DNA of 34,072 bases from an uncultured Prevotella sp. (GTDB lineage Bacteria; Bacteroidota; Bacteroidia; Bacteroidales; Bacteroidaceae): the NCBI GenBank assembly GCA_945834405.1, contig CAMAHD010000013.1:1-34072 (forward strand). Direction: 5' to 3'. This document shows, one piece after another, positions 11,217 through 19,570 of the stretch (position 1 is its first letter; each line of letters begins with the position of its first letter). The notes beneath the pieces are model-generated. The model made no database searches. It was not told the origin of the DNA and was given only the letters and a program-made list of their open reading frames with translations. The position numbers and the translations under genes were made by a program.

Positions 11217-11247
11217 TTTCTCATGTAGATAAATTGCCTTATCTTTG
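11217..11247 (+). promoter_or_regulatory. Bacteroidota-type promoter driving the transfer-like gene block
   Basis: TTTC (11217-11220, 3 of 4 to the -33 box) and TATCTTTG (11240-11247, perfect -7 box) with a 19-bp spacer. It is 39 bp upstream of the ATG at 11286 and is the first promoter of the long plus-strand block. It lies within the leader of the divergent M23 gene. Confidence 0.65.
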
Positions 11248-11285
11248 CAGCGAAGATACGAACAAATTATTACACTTTCGTAATT

Positions 11286-12107
11286 ATGAATCTTAAAAAA
11301 ATCAAAATGGAGGAATTTCCCTACGAAAAGATGGAAAAAGTAGGGTTGACCCGTCAAATGGTGGAGGATTTACCTCCAGATACGTTGAACAAGTTACAGC
11401 TCGGACAGCTCTCTCCGTTGCTTCCGCTTACAGTCACAGGACCGGATGGAACCAAGTACACCAACTTTGCCAAGCTGCACTTTGTGGAGAAGGAGGGAGG
11501 AATCCAGTTGCGTATCCATCCGCTGCTTCCCGAACTAGGTGATACCATGATGGTGAAGCGTCTTGATGAGACCGGTCGTGAAAAGGTCATGGAGGTGGCA
11601 AGTTCTGATCTCTACTCAGCAGGAGTCGTTGCCAAGCTGAAGCAGGGCAAGGTGGTGGAGGATTACCTCTATCTTCCTGACGGCACGAAGCAGAAGGCAT
11701 ACCTTCAGATGGATGAGGACACCCATGAGATCGTCGGAGTTGCATCCGTAGCCATCGCCAAGAACCTTCAGCGGATCACTTCTGACTTCCGTCTCACACG
11801 TAATGAGAGCCAGTGTCTGGAAAAGGGCGAGCTACTCACCATCGTAGAGGAGGATGAGCCGATCACCATAGGTATCGACGTGATGTCGCCCGCAGGTGTC
11901 CGTCTCATGGCTGGAGATCAGCATCAGTGGATGGAGGGTCGTAAGCGTGACTGGGACAAGTATGAGCTCGGCTTCAATGGCTGCTGGATGACTGATGATG
12001 ACGGCAATGTCCAGTATGTCGATGAGGAGGACTTCGACAAGTTCGACATCTGGAACGAGGTTGACCGACAGCGAGAGCGTAAGATGCAGGAAGGTCTTCG
12101 CCGATGA
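11286..12107 (+). CDS. DUF4099/DUF3945-like mobile-element protein
   Basis: A 273-aa acidic protein. The N-terminus FPYEKMEKVGLTRQMVEDL, followed by LLPLTVTGPDG, resembles DUF4099 proteins of Bacteroidota conjugative elements. The middle (LPDGTKQKAYLQMDEDTHEI) resembles the DUF3945 region that usually follows it. The biochemical function of these families is unknown, and the similarity is judged by eye. It is first in the long block and probably an accessory factor of DNA transfer. No signal peptide or membrane segment. The C-terminus ends EGLRR, part of a tail pattern (G-[LFM]-[HR]-R) found on three other large proteins here. A start at the second Met (11307) is also possible. Confidence 0.75.
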   Translation: MNLKKIKMEEFPYEKMEKVGLTRQMVEDLPPDTLNKLQLGQLSPLLPLTVTGPDGTKYTNFAKLHFVEKEGGIQLRIHPLLPELGDTMMVKRLDETGREKVMEVASSDLYSAGVVAKLKQGKVVEDYLYLPDGTKQKAYLQMDEDTHEIVGVASVAIAKNLQRITSDFRLTRNESQCLEKGELLTIVEEDEPITIGIDVMSPAGVRLMAGDQHQWMEGRKRDWDKYELGFNGCWMTDDDGNVQYVDEEDFDKFDIWNEVDRQRERKMQEGLRR

Positions 12108-12155
12108 AGACACTGACCTTACAGGAATAGGAAGAAAACGGAATACCAAAACCTT

Positions 12156-12377
12156 ATGAAACCATACTATGAAGAAGACGTACTTGTAGAAAAGGTGCAG
12201 AGTGGCGAGATGGATATGGTCGGTTATGTGACGCATCACTCTGAGGAATGGGATGATGAATACCGTGAATACTGCAATCAATACGGCTATGATGTCACTG
12301 CTGAGTCCAGTGCTCTCAATTTCCTTGATTTGAAAGATCGGGAGTTGCAGGAGGCAATGGATGAAGGCTACCTTTAA
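12156..12377 (+). CDS. Small acidic protein, unknown function
   Basis: A 73-aa, strongly acidic protein (MKPYYEEDVLVEKVQSGEMD, later EEWDDEYREYCNQYG). Short helical acidic proteins of this look are common accessory genes of Bacteroidota mobile elements, but I cannot assign a role. It lies 48 bp after the DUF4099-like gene and 15 bp before the next gene, and its codon use matches its neighbours, which supports it being real. A DNA-mimic or antirestriction role would fit its charge but is speculation. Confidence 0.65.
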   Translation: MKPYYEEDVLVEKVQSGEMDMVGYVTHHSEEWDDEYREYCNQYGYDVTAESSALNFLDLKDRELQEAMDEGYL

Positions 12378-12392
12378 TAATATCACGTTACT

Positions 12393-14369
12393 ATGTCTTT
12401 ACGCAAGTATCAGACTCCGCGGTCGATGGATCTTCCGCGTGGGTTGGTGGATGTGCTTACCAGAAACGGTATGCAGGCCGCCATTGTACTGGACAGTCAG
12501 ACCAATCAGCCTAAGCTGATGGTACAGGGTCATGACTCTCCTGTTCTAACCTATAATCTTACCAGCCAGCAGTTGGATAAGCTGACGCAGTACGGCTCTA
12601 ACTTCTCCAACAAGCAGGCTTACAATACCTTTACTGACATCGTACAGCATGACTTCGATCTTCCGAAGAACTATGTCCATGCCCGTAATGTCAACACTCG
12701 TGTAGCCATGGGTCTTCACGGTTATCGTGAACATGCCCCTGAATATGGCTATGGCATGAGAGGCTTTGCCCCTTGGGAGCGTATCCGCATGGGAATGCCT
12801 TTCGGAATGGGCGGACCGCATCGCCGAGGACTCTGGCAGGTATGCAGTCCAGGACTGGCATGGGGAGCTCGTATGCAGGACGGCTTCCATCTTCGCAGGA
12901 TGAACGGAATGCTTGTCACGCCTAACGGAGCACCTATCGTTCCGGAGCGAAGAGGCGGTCACATGAGACCTGGCGAACTCCAGAGCGGAGCCTATGGTTT
13001 CTACTGGAAGGGTAACTATGACAGTCAGGCCATGCAGCAGCCCCATGGTCATCAGCAGAGTCAGCAACAGGATCCACTGAAGGCACTACAGCAGGGCTTC
13101 TCGCAGGTCGGACCGGATCAGGCGCAGCCTCAGATACCACCTCGAAGCACCGAGCCAGCCAAGAAACTCAACGAGGTCATCACTTCGCCCGTCTATTTCT
13201 CAGCCGAGAAATGGCAGGATGTTCTGGCAAGTCATGGTCTTCACATCGATACGGAGAGCAAGACGCTCACCGTTCAGTCTGAAGCCGTCCGTTATGACAT
13301 TACGCTGGATGTGAAGCCGGAGGACATGGATAAGCTCTTGTCCAATTCCGTCAAGGATCATCCCGTTGCCGAGCGTGTCGCTATCCTTAACAACTATCTC
13401 ACCGAAGGCTTCACGATGCCAATCTCTGAAGACTTCCTCAATACGGAGCACCGCTATTCCTCGTATGCCAATGAGTCGGTACGTCAGGAGATCAGCGTGG
13501 CAGAGGATGCTACCCGTGTAGATACCAGAGGCATGACTGAGGATCAGATGTTGTCCGTCAGTCAGACGGCTGTCCGTGCCGATGGTATAGTCATCCCTAT
13601 CATCAGTGAGAAGGAGGGCTTCCATTGGCAGCAGGACATTCAGGGTGGCCGTGATGTCGTTGTCGGTAATGTGATAGCCTTCGAGCGTGAAGGCAAGCAG
13701 TACCTCTATGCTCAGGTCAACGGTGTCGCTCTGGAGAAGGAACTCACCAAGAAGGAGTTCCAGGATCTCTACTACAAGAATGATGACCGACGTCTTGAAC
13801 TCATCGACAAACATCTGGATGGTATTACGCTCGAAAGAGGTGACTATAAAGGCGAGTATGTCAATGTCAACGTGACCCATGGTGCCGATATTGAGGCTGT
13901 CAAGCCAGGTAGGGGCTGGTATCGTGAGGGCAGTGACGGACGTGCTGTGACGGTCGGAGAGATCAAGGTCGAGCAGGACCAGACTACGGGCAAGTACCGC
14001 ATGACTGCCGTTATCGATGGTCAGACAATCACTCATGAGATCTCAGCCAAGGACTATAATAAGTTCGTGCGTATGGATGACTACCATCGTATGCGTCTCT
14101 TCTCCAAGATCTTCGATGAAGTCGATCTGAAGAATGATGTCAGCGTCGGTACTCGTGTAGGTGCTGCTGTTGCAGCCACCCTCACCGTCCTTGGAGAACT
14201 GGCCGTCGGTGCCAGTCCGATGCGCAGCGAGCCTCGTGGCATGGAGATGGGGCATGGCGTAAGACCCTACTACAAGCCTGGCGTTGACAGTCCAGCCGAG
14301 GTTGCTGCCCGATATTTCGAGGCAGAGATGAATACAGAGATGATACATCAGGGACTTCACCGTCCTTGA
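12393..14369 (+). CDS. 658-aa repeat protein of the transfer-like block, unknown function
   Basis: No known family recognised. By eye it contains four copies of a short module (beta hairpin, E-[IL]-[ST] turn, helix) at about 39-85, 290-338, 433-478 and 532-577. Examples are QYLYAQVNGVALEKELTKKE and KYRMTAVIDGQTITHEISAK. Between copies 1 and 2 is a Gly/Met/Arg-rich stretch (100-190) and a Gln-rich linker (215-250). A weakly hydrophobic segment lies near 589-608 (GAAVAATLTVLGELAVGA). The same module occurs in five other proteins of the block. No signal peptide is seen. The C-terminus ends HQGLHRP, matching the shared tail pattern. It lies 15 bp after the small acidic gene. Confidence 0.75.
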   Translation: MSLRKYQTPRSMDLPRGLVDVLTRNGMQAAIVLDSQTNQPKLMVQGHDSPVLTYNLTSQQLDKLTQYGSNFSNKQAYNTFTDIVQHDFDLPKNYVHARNVNTRVAMGLHGYREHAPEYGYGMRGFAPWERIRMGMPFGMGGPHRRGLWQVCSPGLAWGARMQDGFHLRRMNGMLVTPNGAPIVPERRGGHMRPGELQSGAYGFYWKGNYDSQAMQQPHGHQQSQQQDPLKALQQGFSQVGPDQAQPQIPPRSTEPAKKLNEVITSPVYFSAEKWQDVLASHGLHIDTESKTLTVQSEAVRYDITLDVKPEDMDKLLSNSVKDHPVAERVAILNNYLTEGFTMPISEDFLNTEHRYSSYANESVRQEISVAEDATRVDTRGMTEDQMLSVSQTAVRADGIVIPIISEKEGFHWQQDIQGGRDVVVGNVIAFEREGKQYLYAQVNGVALEKELTKKEFQDLYYKNDDRRLELIDKHLDGITLERGDYKGEYVNVNVTHGADIEAVKPGRGWYREGSDGRAVTVGEIKVEQDQTTGKYRMTAVIDGQTITHEISAKDYNKFVRMDDYHRMRLFSKIFDEVDLKNDVSVGTRVGAAVAATLTVLGELAVGASPMRSEPRGMEMGHGVRPYYKPGVDSPAEVAARYFEAEMNTEMIHQGLHRP

Positions 14370-14428
14370 TGTCATCATCGGCTTACAAACCTTAATCAGT
14401 TATATAACCTTACCCTTAATTCTTATTC

Positions 14429-15667
14429 ATGGCACAGCTTACCTTCAATGACTACATGGAGAGGATCTCTATGATAGACCTTCTATCTCATGCAGGTTTC
14501 AAGCCTGTAAGGGGTAAGGGTAGGCTCTGGCCGTGGTTTGCACAGACCTATACGGACGCAGGAGGTAAGACCGTCACCACGGATAAGTTCATGGTCAGTG
14601 GCAGTCAGTCGGGCATGTGCAGCCGTCCTCCTGAGCAGAAGAACTACAATCTTCTGTCGTTTATCAAGACCTTTCCGCACTATTTCCCCGAGTACCAGCC
14701 AGGCATGAACCTTGACAAACTCGTCAATGATGTCTGCCGTACGATACTCAACCAGCCAATGGAGGAGAGCCGTGCCGAGGTTATGGAACGTCTCAACCGA
14801 GAGCCTTTCAATCTCAGTCATTTCGATACCATTGAATTTAATAGGGAGGACAAGACGAACACCGTCCAGTTCTATCCGTATTTCAGACAGAGAGGCATTG
14901 ATATGCTGACACAGATTGCTTTCGCCGATCATTTCATGCTTGCAGCCAACAATCAGAGGAAGGACGGCAAGGTTCATTACTCGCTCTGTTTTCCTTACCA
15001 GCAGCCTGGCTTTGATAAGATCATCGGCATGGAGCAGAGAGGCAAGCCCCGTAAGGATGGAACTACCTATAAAGGCATGGCACTGGGTACAGACTCTACG
15101 AATGGTCTCTGGATTGCTAACCTGACGGGTAAGCCCCTGAAAGAGGCAAAAAAGGTGATGTGGTTTGAGAGTGCCTATGACGCTATGGCCTGCTATCAGA
15201 TCATGCGTAAGGCGAAGGAACCTGTCAAGGCCGTCTATGTATCTACAGGAGGCAGCGTTTCGAAGACTCAGGTTGCCCACATGCTGGAGCACACACCGGA
15301 AGCGGAGCATCATCTTTGCTTTGACAGGGATAAGGCAGGACTTATGTTTTCCTGCAATTTCATGATGCAGAAGGAAGGTCGCAACTATTCCTCTACCATC
15401 AGTGACGGTACACTTCATTTTGTCGATCGTACCCATGAGGATCAGAATGACCATGTCGATTTTGACCTGAAGACTTTCTCGATAGAGGATTTCAGGGAGA
15501 AGATGGAGCTAAAGGATTACAGGACGGTCTTTCATCCGTGTGCCTCTGGCTACAAGGACTGGAATGACCAGCTGCTCGATAAGCCGTCGGAGAATGAGAT
15601 TCTCGGCTCCGATGTAGGCGAGAAGGAGAGCGAGGAAGAAACTCAGGGAAAAGGAATCAAGCTATGA
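14429..15667 (+). CDS. TOPRIM-domain primase-like protein
   Basis: A 412-aa protein. The N-terminus (MAQLTFNDYMERISMIDLLS, then a Cys-containing region) resembles the zinc-finger/primase N-domain of DnaG-like and DUF3991-type mobilisation proteins. The TOPRIM core is visible: E247 (MWFESAYDAMA) and D299-x-D301 (CFDRDKAG). Known family role: RNA primer synthesis or DNA processing; here it may prime the transferred single strand. A CCTTAAT motif lies 8 nt upstream of the start. The last codon overlaps the start of the next gene (ATGA at 15664), so the two are translationally coupled. The catalytic acids are intact; whether it has primase activity is not known. Confidence 0.85.
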   Translation: MAQLTFNDYMERISMIDLLSHAGFKPVRGKGRLWPWFAQTYTDAGGKTVTTDKFMVSGSQSGMCSRPPEQKNYNLLSFIKTFPHYFPEYQPGMNLDKLVNDVCRTILNQPMEESRAEVMERLNREPFNLSHFDTIEFNREDKTNTVQFYPYFRQRGIDMLTQIAFADHFMLAANNQRKDGKVHYSLCFPYQQPGFDKIIGMEQRGKPRKDGTTYKGMALGTDSTNGLWIANLTGKPLKEAKKVMWFESAYDAMACYQIMRKAKEPVKAVYVSTGGSVSKTQVAHMLEHTPEAEHHLCFDRDKAGLMFSCNFMMQKEGRNYSSTISDGTLHFVDRTHEDQNDHVDFDLKTFSIEDFREKMELKDYRTVFHPCASGYKDWNDQLLDKPSENEILGSDVGEKESEEETQGKGIKL

Positions 15668-16197
15668 GAATCACACCAGCCAAATTCGCTACTATGGAAG
15701 ACTACTATAATTTCGGGAAGAGACAGTACCCTACGTTGAACTACCGTCCTGATCCGTTGCAGTTTCTGGTCGATGATCTGCCGTGGGTGGTACTTGCTCT
15801 GGCAGGAATGCTCTTCGGCGGCTTACAGGTACCTTGGCTCCATGACCTTATCCTGGGACTCTCAGGCTTCCTTGCCCTGCATCTTTTATATAAATACCTG
15901 CTCATGCGACAGGCTGTCTATATCATCACCGATGAGATTCTGGCCTGGCATCATGGTATCATAGAGCGCAGTGTGGAGTACATTGAGCTGTACAGAATCA
16001 TTGACTACAGGGAACGTCACACCTTCATGCAGCAGCTGTTCGGGCTGAAGACCGTCATCATCTACAGTGGTGACAGGACGATGCCGCAGCTGAAGATACC
16101 AGGAATAACCACAGACTGCAATCTGGTAGAAACTATCAGGGAACGTGTCGAATACAACCGTACAAGAAAACCAATCTATGAAATCAGCAATCGTTAG
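15664..16197 (+). CDS. Membrane protein with bacterial PH domain (DUF304/YdbS-like)
   Basis: A 177-aa protein with two hydrophobic segments (about 36-57 and 60-80), then a bacterial PH domain (about 83-165). The domain shows the typical strand pattern ITDEILAWHHGIIERSVEYI and LYRIIDYRERHTFMQQLFGL. PH-domain membrane proteins of this type are usually of unknown function and sit in the inner membrane. It is coupled to the TOPRIM gene (ATGA overlap) and overlaps the next gene by 20 nt, so it is an integral part of this block and not a stray gene. Confidence 0.8.
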   Translation: MRITPAKFATMEDYYNFGKRQYPTLNYRPDPLQFLVDDLPWVVLALAGMLFGGLQVPWLHDLILGLSGFLALHLLYKYLLMRQAVYIITDEILAWHHGIIERSVEYIELYRIIDYRERHTFMQQLFGLKTVIIYSGDRTMPQLKIPGITTDCNLVETIRERVEYNRTRKPIYEISNR

Positions 16198-16870
16198 GAC
16201 TCTTCTCGCAGGACTTGTTTCCATGCTCTCAGTTTCAGCTATGGCACAGGCCTCGTGTGAGAATCCTCTTGAATATGCAGCGTTGACCGAGGGTAATATC
16301 CTGATCAACGAGGTGCTGGACGATGAGATCAGAGGTCAGACCGAGACGGCGGTACTACAGAATGCCATTGCCCTGGAGTTTAACAAGATCAGGGAATGGG
16401 AGAAGAAATACAGTCAGTACACGCAGACCGTCGAGGGTTTTGCCTCGTCGTTGAATGCTGCCAGCCATATCTATGAGGATGCCATGCATATCATGGTGAC
16501 GCTGGGAAAGCTGGGCAGTGCCATCTCTGACAATCCGCAGGGAGTGGTGGCCACCATGTCCATGAATACCCTCTATGTAGAGACTGCTACTGAACTCGTC
16601 TCGTGCTTCACACTGATACGCGATGCCGTTGCGAAGGGCGGTAAGCAGAATATGCTGACGGGTGCAGAACGTAGTCAGATGCTCTGGAATATCAATGATA
16701 AGATGGATGCCTTTGCCAAGAAACTCCGTCTTTTGTACCTGAGCATCCGCTACTATAGGATGATCGATGTATGGAATACCTATACTGCCGGAATGATCGA
16801 GCGTGCCAATGGAGATATAGCACATTCGGCACATGAACGTTGGATCAGGGCGGCTCAAACCATGGAATGA
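16178..16870 (+). CDS. Exported helical protein, TraI/DUF4141 (VirB5-like) type
   Basis: A 230-aa protein. The start at 16178 gives a clean signal peptide (MKSAIVRTLLAGLVSMLSVSAMAQA); the GTG at 16145 would bury it. The mature part is nearly all helix. The region MLTGAERSQMLWNINDKM, then LRLLYLSIRYYRM, resembles the C-terminal half of Bacteroides conjugation protein TraI (DUF4141), which is placed like VirB5/TrbJ periplasmic pilus-associated proteins. Similarity is by eye and distant. It overlaps the PH-domain gene by 20 nt and the next gene by ATGA. The next gene appears to be a paralogue, sharing the HPQG/NPQG-V-x-A motif. Confidence 0.75.
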   Translation: MKSAIVRTLLAGLVSMLSVSAMAQASCENPLEYAALTEGNILINEVLDDEIRGQTETAVLQNAIALEFNKIREWEKKYSQYTQTVEGFASSLNAASHIYEDAMHIMVTLGKLGSAISDNPQGVVATMSMNTLYVETATELVSCFTLIRDAVAKGGKQNMLTGAERSQMLWNINDKMDAFAKKLRLLYLSIRYYRMIDVWNTYTAGMIERANGDIAHSAHERWIRAAQTME

Positions 16871-17574
16871 CGATGACCAATACTATCAGAACGCACTTCT
16901 CCATCATACTGTTCTTCCTGGCTATACTCTTTCACCTGATACCAGAGAAGGCAAAGGCACAGAATGATCCTGTGCTGGCAGGCATGGTTCTGGCTTTTAC
17001 CGAGAAGGCCAAGAATGAGTACGACAGTCAGCTGGGAGCCATGGCACTGGAGAGTACGGGTCATATCTGGACGGCTTCTGAGGTCGAAGGCACTACTGAC
17101 ATCCAGAAACTCTACAATGACTATCTGGACTCTTTCCGCGATATTGTAGTCTATGCCGCTCAGATATACGGCTTCTATCAGGAGGTGAGCAGTCTGGTCA
17201 AGAACTACGATGCTTTGGGACGTGTCATCGATGCCCATCCGCAAGGCGTTTTTGCCGGAGCACTCTCCTCAAGACGTAATCAGGTGTATCGTGATCTTAT
17301 CCTCAATGCGGTGGATATAGTCAATGACATCAGGATCGTCTGTCTCTCGGATGTGAAGATGACAGAGCAGCAGAGGGTCGAGATGGTCTTTGCCATCAGG
17401 CCCAAGCTGCATAAGATGAACCGGCAGATCATGAGGCTGATCAGAGTAGTCAAATATTCGTCCTTCACGGATATTCTGATTGAGATCGAGCTGATAGAAC
17501 GCCAGCAGACGGATAAGTCGGCTATCACGAGGGCCTGTCTCGCCCGATGGAAGCGCAATGCAGGAATGCACTAA
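16867..17574 (+). CDS. Second exported TraI/DUF4141-like helical protein
   Basis: A 235-aa protein starting at 16867, where ATGA overlaps the previous stop (M12 of the longer frame is an alternative, 6 nt later). A hydrophobic signal/anchor (HFSIILFFLAILFHLIPEKAKAQ) is followed by a helical mature part. The segment KMTEQQRVEMVFAIRPKLHK, then MNRQIMRLIRVVKYSSF, closely resembles the C-terminal TraI/DUF4141 pattern. It shares with its upstream neighbour the order DAHPQGVFAGALS versus DNPQGVVATMSM, so the two likely arose by duplication. Inferred role: periplasmic component of a type IV secretion channel. Followed by a 29-bp gap with a CCTTAAT leader. Confidence 0.78.
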   Translation: MTMTNTIRTHFSIILFFLAILFHLIPEKAKAQNDPVLAGMVLAFTEKAKNEYDSQLGAMALESTGHIWTASEVEGTTDIQKLYNDYLDSFRDIVVYAAQIYGFYQEVSSLVKNYDALGRVIDAHPQGVFAGALSSRRNQVYRDLILNAVDIVNDIRIVCLSDVKMTEQQRVEMVFAIRPKLHKMNRQIMRLIRVVKYSSFTDILIEIELIERQQTDKSAITRACLARWKRNAGMH

Positions 17575-17603
17575 TACTAACCTAACCCTTAATCTGGAAT
17601 AAG

Positions 17604-18395
17604 ATGGGAAAATGGAAAACACTTGCAAGGGTCGTTACCTATCCATTGGTACATCCAGGTACTACGGCCCGTACTACTCTTAATATTGGCAAGAGTACCG
17701 CTGTGATGGCCGGTGCAGGCTATGTGGGATGGGAGATGCTTACCAAGGATAAGTCCCTTGTACGTGTCGTTGGTGACACTGTCATAGGAGAGGACAATGT
17801 CGATGCTGTAGTGGAGAAGGCCAAAGGTGTGTCAGAGTTCACAGAACATGCAGGTGAGAAACTTTCTGAGGTTACCGATGCCATCACCCATGCCTCTGGA
17901 GCCGTCACACAGTTACAGACGGGTATGAACGGTGTCAGCAATTTCTTCGGAAATATCCTTCATGGCAACGGAGGTACGATGTTCGGTAACTTCTTCAGCA
18001 ACCTTACCAGCGGCAAGGTCGGCGGTCTCGGACTCTTCGGTCTCATCGCTGGAGCCTTGCTTGCCTTCGGTCGTTTCGGCTGGCTTGGCAAGATCGCAGG
18101 AGCACTGATGATGATGTTCACCATCGGAAACAATGCCCAGCGTCAGGTTCAGCAACAGCAGCCGGTGTCTCAGCGAAGTGCCTATGCTCAGGCTTCCGTC
18201 TATCCCCATACGCAGGAGGCAGGAAAGCTTTTCGTGAAGGCATGGGATAAGGATGGCCGCGATTACCCTGCTTTGGAGATCAGCACGCATGACTACTACA
18301 GGCTGAAGGATCAGGGCCATACCCCCGTCTCTGTCTATGCCATGCTGGCAGGAGACGGCACAGAGGAATCGGAGTCTTTGTCTCAGAAACGATAA
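17604..18395 (+). CDS. Glycine-rich membrane protein with C-terminal shared module
   Basis: A 263-aa protein. The N-terminal half is amphipathic and Gly/Ala-rich (GKSTAVMAGAGYVGWEML). Two hydrophobic helices follow at about 139-153 and 158-172, with sequence like GLFGLIAGALLAFG. A Gln-rich linker leads to a C-terminal copy (206-250) of the module seen in five other proteins of the block (KLFVKAWDKDGRDYP, then EISTHDY). Family not recognised. The start at 17604 has CCTTAAT 10 nt upstream. It is probably in the inner membrane with the module in the cytoplasm. 11 bp separate it from the next gene. Confidence 0.72.
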   Translation: MGKWKTLARVVTYPLVHPGTTARTTLNIGKSTAVMAGAGYVGWEMLTKDKSLVRVVGDTVIGEDNVDAVVEKAKGVSEFTEHAGEKLSEVTDAITHASGAVTQLQTGMNGVSNFFGNILHGNGGTMFGNFFSNLTSGKVGGLGLFGLIAGALLAFGRFGWLGKIAGALMMMFTIGNNAQRQVQQQQPVSQRSAYAQASVYPHTQEAGKLFVKAWDKDGRDYPALEISTHDYYRLKDQGHTPVSVYAMLAGDGTEESESLSQKR

Positions 18396-18406
18396 TCTAT
18401 ACCTAT

Positions 18407-19258
18407 ATGAATAACACAAGTGAGTTGTATATGAAATCGAAGAGCGGCTATGCCATGCCTTTCGATGACAGAGGTGAACAGGTCGAGGTTCTGCTTCCTT
18501 TCGGAGAGCAGAAGCATCCCGATACCGGTCAGAAGTTCTTCCATCATGGCATTGACCTGAAGGCGCACTATTTCGTGCTTTCTGCCTTGGCTGACGGTGT
18601 CGTTACCGGGGTCGGTAATGATGCGCGTCACGGTCTCTTCGTCGTTGCCACCTACGATGACAAGTATGTGGTGACCTATGGTCATCTATCGAGCGTGCAT
18701 GTTATGTTCGGTCAGAAACTACAGGCTGGCATGGCTGTAGGAGTGAGCGGTAAGGAGCGTCTTCATCTTGGAGTACGCTACAAGGAAGAGGAGATCGACC
18801 CGTTGGAGTTCATCACCATGCTCTATGCCAATGTCAGAAGCTGGAATACCAACAGTGAACAGGGTACTCCAGAGTTCGTTTCCTTCGATATGGATGTCCA
18901 TACGGACTATGACCAGGATAGGGAAGAGATCGAACAGCTGATGATGCAGTACTATCCTGCCTATATGGAGGAGTTGCTTCAGGGCAGTTACCGTGGCACA
19001 GAGCATATCATCCAGTCGCTCAGAAACCTCTTCACCGTAGGCTCCATGAAGCAGTATTTCATGGAAGCGTTGCCTTCTATCGCCAATCCTATGGGTGTCA
19101 CCCGTAGAGCAGTGCCACTGGTCAGCAAGGCCCAGAACCTCCTTATCTCAGACTTCCTTAACTATCTGGCCATCCGTCAGCAAGTCTTCCTGAGTTCGAT
19201 GGGTGATCCTCAAAAAAAAAACTTGAAGAAGAAGGGTTCGCCACGCAAGGATACATAG
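18407..19258 (+). CDS. Degenerate M23-peptidase-like protein; frame continues after a -1 shift
   Basis: The zero-frame product is 283 aa. Residues 28-130 form an M23/LytM-like fold: H46-x3-D50 (HHGID) and H93 (GHLS) are kept, but the HxH motif reads R118-L-H120, so the catalytic His is lost and activity is doubtful. No signal peptide is seen. The protein after 135 is helical. The last ~12 residues (NLKKKGSPRKDT) look like out-of-frame sequence: they follow a run of ten A (19212-19221), and the frame open in the -1 phase continues with good coding sequence to 19566. The full product after a -1 shift would be about 386 aa. Both frames should be read together. Confidence 0.75.
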   Translation: MNNTSELYMKSKSGYAMPFDDRGEQVEVLLPFGEQKHPDTGQKFFHHGIDLKAHYFVLSALADGVVTGVGNDARHGLFVVATYDDKYVVTYGHLSSVHVMFGQKLQAGMAVGVSGKERLHLGVRYKEEEIDPLEFITMLYANVRSWNTNSEQGTPEFVSFDMDVHTDYDQDREEIEQLMMQYYPAYMEELLQGSYRGTEHIIQSLRNLFTVGSMKQYFMEALPSIANPMGVTRRAVPLVSKAQNLLISDFLNYLAIRQQVFLSSMGDPQKKNLKKKGSPRKDT

Positions 19259-19566
19259 ACCCTTTGGCCGATCTGGAGATTGATGTCCAGAGTTTCGACA
19301 TACCGAGGGAGGTATCGGTCTATGCAGATCAGGGTGGCATCAACTGGTGGACGAAGGCCTGGTTCAACAACAGGGCTGACGGAGAGGCTGCCGTTGCTAT
19401 CAGCCAGCGTCAGGCGCTTGCTTTCTGGCGTGATGAAGTTGAGAAGGACGAATGGCTGGAGGAGCATTTCCCGAAGCAGATGGAAGCCTACCATCATGCC
19501 ATCGAGCAGACCAAGGAACAGCTGACACAGCAGATGCGTGAGCAGCAGTTACAACTCAACCTATAA
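19207..19566 (+). CDS. Trans-frame C-terminal part of the 18407 gene (no own start codon)
   Basis: This frame opens after TGA at 19204-19206. It has no ATG until near its end; the first possible start is TTG at 19264, with no leader. Coding quality is already good before that TTG (LEEEGFATQGYIDPLADLEI), which shows translation enters from upstream. The segment ends with a helical, Gln/Glu-rich region (EQTKEQLTQQMREQQLQLNL). The simplest reading is that it is the C-terminal 115 residues of the degenerate M23 protein, reached by a -1 frameshift at 19212-19221. It ends 4 nt before the next start codon. Confidence 0.65.
   Translation, partial: SSKKKLEEEGFATQGYIDPLADLEIDVQSFDIPREVSVYADQGGINWWTKAWFNNRADGEAAVAISQRQALAFWRDEVEKDEWLEEHFPKQMEAYHHAIEQTKEQLTQQMREQQLQLNL
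19212..19264 (+). other. Candidate -1 frameshift / slippage site (A10 run plus hairpin)
   Basis: Ten A at 19212-19221 are read CAA AAA AAA AAC in frame 0, giving a slippery A-AAA-AAA heptamer. AAGGGT (19232-19237) pairs with ACCCTT (19259-19264), a 6-bp stem extendable by G-T pairs, starting 10 nt after the run, where a stimulating structure is expected. Transcriptional slippage on the A-run is an alternative. A sequencing indel cannot be excluded. Confidence 0.6.
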
Positions 19567-19570
19567 ATCA

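Noticed and set aside
14483..15454. Long minus-strand open frame (over 320 codons) opposite the TOPRIM gene
   Set aside because: The plus strand has clear TOPRIM motifs and coupled neighbours. The minus frame has no recognisable motif and is a shadow caused by codon bias; similar shadows exist opposite most large genes of the block.
19264..19566. Independent small gene starting at TTG 19264
   Set aside because: Coding sequence extends upstream of the TTG to the A10 run, and no leader or ATG exists. A frameshifted extension of the 18407 gene explains it better.
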